A DNA stretch of 51,717 nucleotides, from assembly GCF_004344915.1 (NCBI RefSeq), contig NZ_SKFG01000015.1, forward strand, positions 1 through 51,717, given 5' to 3'. Shown here in pieces: positions 47,478 through 51,717 of the stretch (positions within the stretch are counted from its first letter, which is position 1; each line of letters opens with the position of its first letter). Below the pieces are notes generated by a model. That model was given only the letters and a program-made list of their open reading frames with translations. It ran no database searches and was not told the origin of the DNA. Made by a program: the position numbers and the translations under genes. The DNA is from Paenibacillus albiflavus (lineage in GTDB: Bacteria; Bacillota; Bacilli; Paenibacillales; NBRC-103111).

Positions 47478-48284
47478 TTAAAAAGAAATAAGTCTACGTT
47501 CTCTTGAACAAAAAGTGGCAATTTGGGAATACCCTGCTTTTTTCAGTTCAATTAATGCTAAATTCAGGTTCTCTCCTAGCCGTTCCGGCTGATGTGCATC
47601 TGAGCCTATCGTGATCGGAACTCCTATTTGGCAAGCGTATTCCAGCATGGATGGACTAGGATACATCTCATTAGCCGTATGGCGCAATCCAGAAGCATTA
47701 AGCTCAATTGCGGTATCACTTGCTTGAATGATATCGAGCGTTTGACGTTCTAACTGGGTCATATCTCCCGATGGTTTGTAACCAAATCGTTTGATCATAT
47801 CGATATGGCCAAGAAAATCATACAGTCCTGTACGAGCTGCCTTCTGAACAGCATCATAATACTGTCTATATACTTCATCGACATCACGATTATTCCAGCC
47901 ATCTAACTGCCGATAATCCGAAACATCCCATGTTCCGAGAAAATGAACCGAACCTATGACATAATCCCAAGGATACTGCTTGATAATCGAAGCTATTTGA
48001 TCTTCATAGCCTTCAATATAATCGCATTCTAATCCAACCCGCAGATCGATCTGACCCTTGTATTTGTCCTTCAGTTCAAGCGCCTCTTCTACATAAAAAG
48101 GCATCTCTTCCATTGGCATCGCCATACCTGGGAGGTAAGTAGCAGGATCTACATGAATGAGCGGCATATGATCAGATAACCCAAGCTGGGATAATCCAAT
48201 CTCAATTCCACGTTTCACATAGTCTTCAAGATTACCCTCAGCATGACCGCACCGAGCATGATGTGTATGATAATCAATTAACAT
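47478..48284 (-). CDS. hisJ: Histidinol-phosphatase, PHP family
   Basis: 268 aa. PHP-domain metal ligands are visible: DYHTHHARCGHAEG at the N-terminus, GLECDYIEGYE, GSVHFLG, DFLGHIDMIKRFG and GSDAHQPERLG. It removes phosphate from L-histidinol phosphate, the step before histidinol dehydrogenase. It lies 10 bp after hisIE and ends the his gene run in this window. Confidence 0.95.
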   Translation of the reverse strand: MLIDYHTHHARCGHAEGNLEDYVKRGIEIGLSQLGLSDHMPLIHVDPATYLPGMAMPMEEMPFYVEEALELKDKYKGQIDLRVGLECDYIEGYEDQIASIIKQYPWDYVIGSVHFLGTWDVSDYRQLDGWNNRDVDEVYRQYYDAVQKAARTGLYDFLGHIDMIKRFGYKPSGDMTQLERQTLDIIQASDTAIELNASGLRHTANEMYPSPSMLEYACQIGVPITIGSDAHQPERLGENLNLALIELKKAGYSQIATFCSRERRLISF

Positions 48285-48294
48285 CTTATCGTAC

Positions 48295-48948
48295 CTAGCC
48301 TTTGCGCGTTTTTAGATGACGACGATCAAGCTCTGCCATTAATTCATCTAGCGACAACTTCTGTTCTCGGAGCAATACCATCAAGTGAAAAATAAGATCG
48401 CTAGCTTCATATCTTAGTTCTTCAGGATCTGAATTCTTGGCGGCAATAATCACTTCTGAAGCCTCTTCGCCAATCTTCTTCAGAATTTTATCGATTCCCT
48501 TCTCGAATAAATAAGTCGTATAAGAATTTACCGGGCGCTCCAAATCGCGAGATGCGATGACAGATTCCAGATTGGATAAAATCGCAAATCGTTCCGCTTC
48601 GCCTTCCAGTGGCTGAGCCGCTTCGTCTAACGATTGTGTAAAGCAAGTGTAAGTACCATTGTGACAAGCAGGTCCTTGCGGGTCAACAAGCACTAGCAGC
48701 GTATCTGCATCACAGTCATAACGGATATCTCTTACTTGCTGTATGTGGCCAGATGTCGCTCCCTTGTTCCACAATTCTCCACGCGAACGACTCCAGAACC
48801 AGGTTTGCTTCGATTCGATCGTACGTTGTAGAGACTCCTCATTCATGTAGGCAAGCATAAGCACATCCTTCGATGTGGCGTCCTGTACAATAGCAGGTAT
48901 AAGTCCGTTTGCATCAAATTGAATTTTTGTTAGATCGATTGTCGTCAT
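48295..48948 (-). CDS. hisI: Bifunctional phosphoribosyl-AMP cyclohydrolase / phosphoribosyl-ATP pyrophosphatase
   Basis: 217 aa fusion. Residues about 1-115 are the cyclohydrolase HisI ([21 protein letters not shown], zinc-binding DCDADTLL and [12 protein letters not shown]). Residues about 118-217 are the pyrophosphatase HisE ([48 protein letters not shown]). They carry out steps 2 and 3 of histidine synthesis. The ATG overlaps the hisF stop by 4 bp. Confidence 0.98.
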   Translation of the reverse strand: MTTIDLTKIQFDANGLIPAIVQDATSKDVLMLAYMNEESLQRTIESKQTWFWSRSRGELWNKGATSGHIQQVRDIRYDCDADTLLVLVDPQGPACHNGTYTCFTQSLDEAAQPLEGEAERFAILSNLESVIASRDLERPVNSYTTYLFEKGIDKILKKIGEEASEVIIAAKNSDPEELRYEASDLIFHLMVLLREQKLSLDELMAELDRRHLKTRKG

Positions 48949-49703
48949 CGTACTTCCACTCCTTTACTGCGAAGATCATCTTTAACTTCCGCAATCGCAA
49001 TCTCTTTATAGTGAAAAATAGTCGCAGCTAATCCCGCATCAGCAGCTCCTTCTGTAAATACATCATAGAAATCGGATATGCTGCCTGCACCACCAGAAGC
49101 AATCACAGGTATGGATACCGCTTGGGATACAGCACGCGTTAGAGGCAGATCGAATCCATCTTTGGTACCATCAGCACCCATCGATGTCAACAGAATTTCC
49201 CCTGCACCAAGCTCTTGTACGCGTTTAGCCCACTCTAATACTTTCATTCCGCTTTCCTTACGTCCTCCATGCGTATAGACCTCCCACTCACCCCACTCGG
49301 GGTTGTATCTTGCATCAATAGCAACGACGATACACTGGGATCCAAAGCGTCTTGCACCATCGGATATAAGACTCGGATTATTGACTGCTGACGTATTAAT
49401 ACTTATTTTATCTGCACCCGCTCGGAGGAGTCTTGTCATATCATCAACAGTTGAAATTCCTCCGCCCACGGTAAAAGGTATCGTAATCTCGCCAGCAGTT
49501 TTACGAACAACCTCAATCATGGTCGATCTGCCTTCTACGGAAGCTGAAATATCCAAAAATACAAGCTCATCCGCGCCTTCATTATCGTAGATAGAAGCCA
49601 GCTCAACAGGATCTCCTGCATCACGCAAATTAACAAAATTAACGCCCTTTACGACTCGCCCGTCTTTCACATCCAGACAAGGGATAATACGTTTGGCTAA
49701 CAT
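48945..49703 (-). CDS. hisF: Imidazole glycerol phosphate synthase subunit HisF
   Basis: 252 aa TIM barrel starting [20 protein letters not shown], with catalytic Asp11 and Asp in NTSAV...AIDAR and [15 protein letters not shown]. With the glutaminase HisH (not in the window) it forms imidazole glycerol phosphate and AICAR. AAAGGAGG precedes the ATG; the gene follows hisA by 22 bp. Confidence 0.99.
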   Translation of the reverse strand: MLAKRIIPCLDVKDGRVVKGVNFVNLRDAGDPVELASIYDNEGADELVFLDISASVEGRSTMIEVVRKTAGEITIPFTVGGGISTVDDMTRLLRAGADKISINTSAVNNPSLISDGARRFGSQCIVVAIDARYNPEWGEWEVYTHGGRKESGMKVLEWAKRVQELGAGEILLTSMGADGTKDGFDLPLTRAVSQAVSIPVIASGGAGSISDFYDVFTEGAADAGLAATIFHYKEIAIAEVKDDLRSKGVEVR

Positions 49704-49725
49704 AATACTCCTCCTTTCATGTAGA

Positions 49726-50457
49726 TTAATTTATCTGCTGCAATGCATCCGATAATTGAATGGCTCCTGTATACAGAGCTTTGCCAACAATAGCTCCACC
49801 AACGCCAGATGTGGAATACTGAGCTAAACGCGTTAAATCACTTAGCTGACTCACACCCCCTGATGCGATAACCGTCTGCCCTGAAGCTTCAGCCATTGCC
49901 ACAATCGCTTCGACATTCGGTCCACCCATCATGCCATCCCGCGATATATCTGTAAAAATAAAGGTTCTTGCCCCATACTCAGCTAACTGAACAGCGAGAT
50001 CAACGGCTTTGACTTCTGAAGTTTCAAGCCAACCGCGAGTTGCAACGAATCCATTTCTGGCATCAATCCCTATTGCAATGCGCTCGCCATGCTTACGAAG
50101 TGCTTCATGTACGAACTTCCGATCCTCAATTGCCGCCGTACCTAGAATCACACGCGATACGCCGAGAGAGAGCAAGCGATCAATGTCAGACTCTGTACGA
50201 ATCCCGCCCCCAAGCTGAACAGGCACGCCAACTGACTTCGCAATACGCCCGATCAAGTCAGCATTTACAGGATAACCTGCCTTAGCACCATCAAGATCGA
50301 CCAGATGAATCCACTGCGCCCCCTGTGCTTCCCACTCTGCCGCTACTTCTACTGGCTGGTCGTTATAGACCGTTTCTTGATTATAGTCACCCTGCACGAG
50401 ACGTACGCATTTACCATCGCGAATATCAATAGCGGGATAAATAATAAAATCTGACAT
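49726..50457 (-). CDS. hisA: ProFAR isomerase HisA
   Basis: 243 aa from ATG 50457 (GGAAGAG upstream); the longer frame to 50517 lacks a ribosome site. TIM barrel with catalytic Asp in [16 protein letters not shown] and [14 protein letters not shown], and phosphate loop GGGIRTESD. It carries out the fourth step of histidine synthesis. Immediately upstream, where hisH and hisB normally lie, there is repeated non-coding DNA and then an IS3 element. Confidence 0.98.
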   Translation of the reverse strand: MSDFIIYPAIDIRDGKCVRLVQGDYNQETVYNDQPVEVAAEWEAQGAQWIHLVDLDGAKAGYPVNADLIGRIAKSVGVPVQLGGGIRTESDIDRLLSLGVSRVILGTAAIEDRKFVHEALRKHGERIAIGIDARNGFVATRGWLETSEVKAVDLAVQLAEYGARTFIFTDISRDGMMGGPNVEAIVAMAEASGQTVIASGGVSQLSDLTRLAQYSTSGVGGAIVGKALYTGAIQLSDALQQIN

Positions 50458-50512
50458 TATAGACTCTTCCTTTCGTTCCTGAGTATTTAGCCTTAAAAAT
50501 GCTGAGTGTGCC

Positions 50513-50630
50513 TGCATTTTGTACAGTCAAATGGGCGACATTCAGCTAATTTGAGCATTTGACTGCATTTCGTACAGTCAAAATCGTATGATTATTGGAA
50601 ATTAGTATATTTGGCTGGATTTGACTGTAT
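50513..50630. repeat. Interspersed TTTGACTG / CAGTCAAA repeats between hisA and the IS element
   Basis: TGCATTTYGTACAGTCAAA occurs at 50513-50531 and 50564-50582 (one mismatch). The second copy is the right part of an inverted repeat TTTGACTG-N9-CAGTCAAA at 50558-50582. A third half-site, ATTTGACTGTAT, is at 50619-50630. The pattern suggests a small repeated intergenic element or a palindromic binding site rather than the IS end. Confidence 0.6.
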
Positions 50631-50710
50631 TTTTCGGTTAGGCCCCCTTATTCTGGAGTCTACCTTATTAAAAAACCAGTTTGGTTAGCAAAGCTCATTA
50701 TTTCATCTGT

Positions 50711-51673
50711 TTACAAGGCTCTGTAGAATTTCGTCCGATCTTCTTGCTCTAAAATCCATTTAGAAAACTTCGCTGGCGGCATGCGCTTCAAACTTCCATG
50801 CAATCTACGATTGTTGTAAAAGTCCATATAACGATCCATAGCTTCATAAGCCTGTTCTAGTGTCATAAATATCTCCATGGCAAATAGATTTCGCTCCACC
50901 AAACTATGGAATGACTCAATATATGCATTCAAATCAGGGGTTTTCGGAGGAATCCTCTCGTGTACAACGCCCCAAGCTGTACACATATCTTCAAAGAGTG
51001 CACTCACGAACTGTGGGCCGTTGTCAGTACGTATGGTTGGCAGCGGCTCGCCGGGTTGTATGCGATCCTGTAGAGCCTTTCCTAAGACTTGAACGGCATG
51101 TTTCGCTTCACAAGTTGTGCCAACATAGTAACCAACGATTACACGATCAAATATATCGATGATGCTCAGAATGAAAAAGAAGCGGTTTCTAGCTACTACG
51201 CGACCATACTTAATATCCATTTGCCATAGCTGGTTCGAACCTGTAACCATTCGATTCACAGGCAATCTACGTGGATAATTGATTTTCTTCTTGCGTTGCT
51301 GCTGAAGAATTTCCAGCTCTTTGCATAAGCGATAACACTTTTTAGGATTCAAACTAAGTCCATATTTGTTCCTAAGGCACTGAGCTAAGCACCTATAACC
51401 ATAGATGTGCTCTTCGCCCTCTAGGAGCTCCAAGAGCCATTTCTTAATTTGCTCATCGTCTATTTGAACGCCACTAATTGTCAAGGAGTATCCCGGGCAG
51501 GGACGGCCTTTACGAGCGGTTTGTTTATGTTCTTTAGGTTGCTTGGCTCGTTTAATTCGTGCGTAATAAGTGGACTCTGCTAACCCTATGATCCTTAGAA
51601 CAAGTGTGGCTGGATTTCCCTGCTTAATGAAACGATGAGCTATTTCAAATTTTTCAGATAAGCAGGGTTCTGC
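50711..51673 (-). CDS. IS3-family transposase OrfB (reached by -1 frameshift)
   Basis: The frame is open from the slippery site at 51679-51673 down to the stop at 50711 (about 320 codons); an unassisted start is possible only at TTG 51484 (257 aa). It contains the integrase core with DDE residues in LWQMDIKYGRV, TIRTDNGPQFVSALF and NAYIESFHSLVERNLF, and the HTH_21-like segment GYRCLAQCLRNKYGLSLNPKKCYRL before it. This layout is that of the IS150/IS3 group. The protein moves the element by copy-out-paste-in transposition when fused to OrfA. The gene looks intact. Confidence 0.92.
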   Translation of the reverse strand, partial: AEPCLSEKFEIAHRFIKQGNPATLVLRIIGLAESTYYARIKRAKQPKEHKQTARKGRPCPGYSLTISGVQIDDEQIKKWLLELLEGEEHIYGYRCLAQCLRNKYGLSLNPKKCYRLCKELEILQQQRKKKINYPRRLPVNRMVTGSNQLWQMDIKYGRVVARNRFFFILSIIDIFDRVIVGYYVGTTCEAKHAVQVLGKALQDRIQPGEPLPTIRTDNGPQFVSALFEDMCTAWGVVHERIPPKTPDLNAYIESFHSLVERNLFAMEIFMTLEQAYEAMDRYMDFYNNRRLHGSLKRMPPAKFSKWILEQEDRTKFYRAL

Positions 51674-51717
51674 TTTTTTACTAGTTCACGCAAGATTTCG
51701 TTCTCAAGTTCTTTCTC
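51640..51717 (-). CDS. IS3-family OrfA, C-terminal end (continues outside window)
   Basis: The last 25 residues of OrfA, ending at TAG 51642-51640. They include the leucine-zipper-like end (KELENEILRELVKK) typical of IS3 OrfA, which would be the multimerisation helix before the frameshift. The heptamer A-AAA-AAG (51679-51673) is in the correct phase for -1 slippage (GTA AAA AAG), giving the OrfAB fusion. Confidence 0.85.
   Translation of the reverse strand, partial: EKELENEILRELVKKQNPAYLKNLK

Larger units (their letters stand above)
50631..51717 (-). mobile_element. IS3-family insertion sequence (partial, right end outside window)
   Basis: It contains the 3' end of OrfA and all of OrfB on the minus strand. 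The left end must lie between the OrfB stop and hisA, probably near 50641-50700, but without the other end the terminal inverted repeat cannot be fixed; the given left limit is approximate. Confidence 0.75.

Noticed and set aside
50458-50710. T-box or other histidine-responsive leader before hisA
   Set aside because: No T-box core, specifier loop or terminator/antiterminator pair was found; only repeats and the IS flank are seen.

Overview
The window looks like a chromosomal segment of a Gram-positive, low-to-mid GC Firmicute, most like Paenibacillus or a close relative. The evidence is the order cggR-gapA-pgk-tpiA-gpmI-eno-secG-rnr-smpB-ssrA, the clpP / HPr-whiA-yvcK-rapZ neighbourhood, an S-layer protein with C-terminal SLH repeats, and strong AGGAGG ribosome sites with several TTG and GTG starts. 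The organism is inferred from gene order and family recognition only; no database was searched.

Layout. 1-7300 is accessory: the 3' part of a large SLH-anchored surface protein, a four-domain sulfur-transfer protein with a CstR/CsoR-like operator on its promoter, a DUF1796-type protein and a chemotaxis receptor. 7546-26392 is a candidate genomic island. It lies immediately downstream of ssrA, and a second copy of the last bases of the tmRNA gene marks its far end. It carries a lipoprotein esterase; a thiazole/oxazole-modified peptide (TOMM) cluster made of a Cys-every-third-residue precursor, a ThiF-like maturation protein with a probable leader-binding domain, a fused E1-YcaO cyclodehydratase and a SagB-type dehydrogenase; a frameshifted lipoprotein hydrolase; a response regulator-kinase-ABC exporter operon; a self-regulated TetR plus Tat-type nitroreductase operon; and a divergent LysR/oxidoreductase pair. 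26393-37930 is core: tmRNA, SmpB, RNase R, SecG and the lower glycolysis operon, with a textbook CggR operator and promoter. 38033-43175 is core: tRNA-Arg(CCG), CtsR-controlled clpP, then a leftward run of glk, rapZ, yvcK, whiA and an HPr protein. 43476-50457 holds trxB, a TPR protein, a PRPP synthetase and the distal histidine operon (hisA-hisF-hisIE-hisJ). An IS3-family element sits just upstream of hisA at the right edge, where the rest of the his operon would normally be.

How the parts work together. The glycolytic genes form one transcription direction read from the CggR-controlled promoter. SmpB and tmRNA form the ribosome-rescue pair, with RNase R beside them. PRPP synthetase next to his genes suggests substrate supply for histidine synthesis. 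The TOMM genes are read leftward from the precursor through the modification enzymes. A 10-bp inverted repeat separates precursor from enzymes, and another lies upstream of the precursor. The TOMM cluster is the best candidate for an interesting natural-product system in this window. Its family (heterocycloanthracin/sonorensin-like) is known, but the Asn-Cys-rich core with 17 cysteines looks distinctive.
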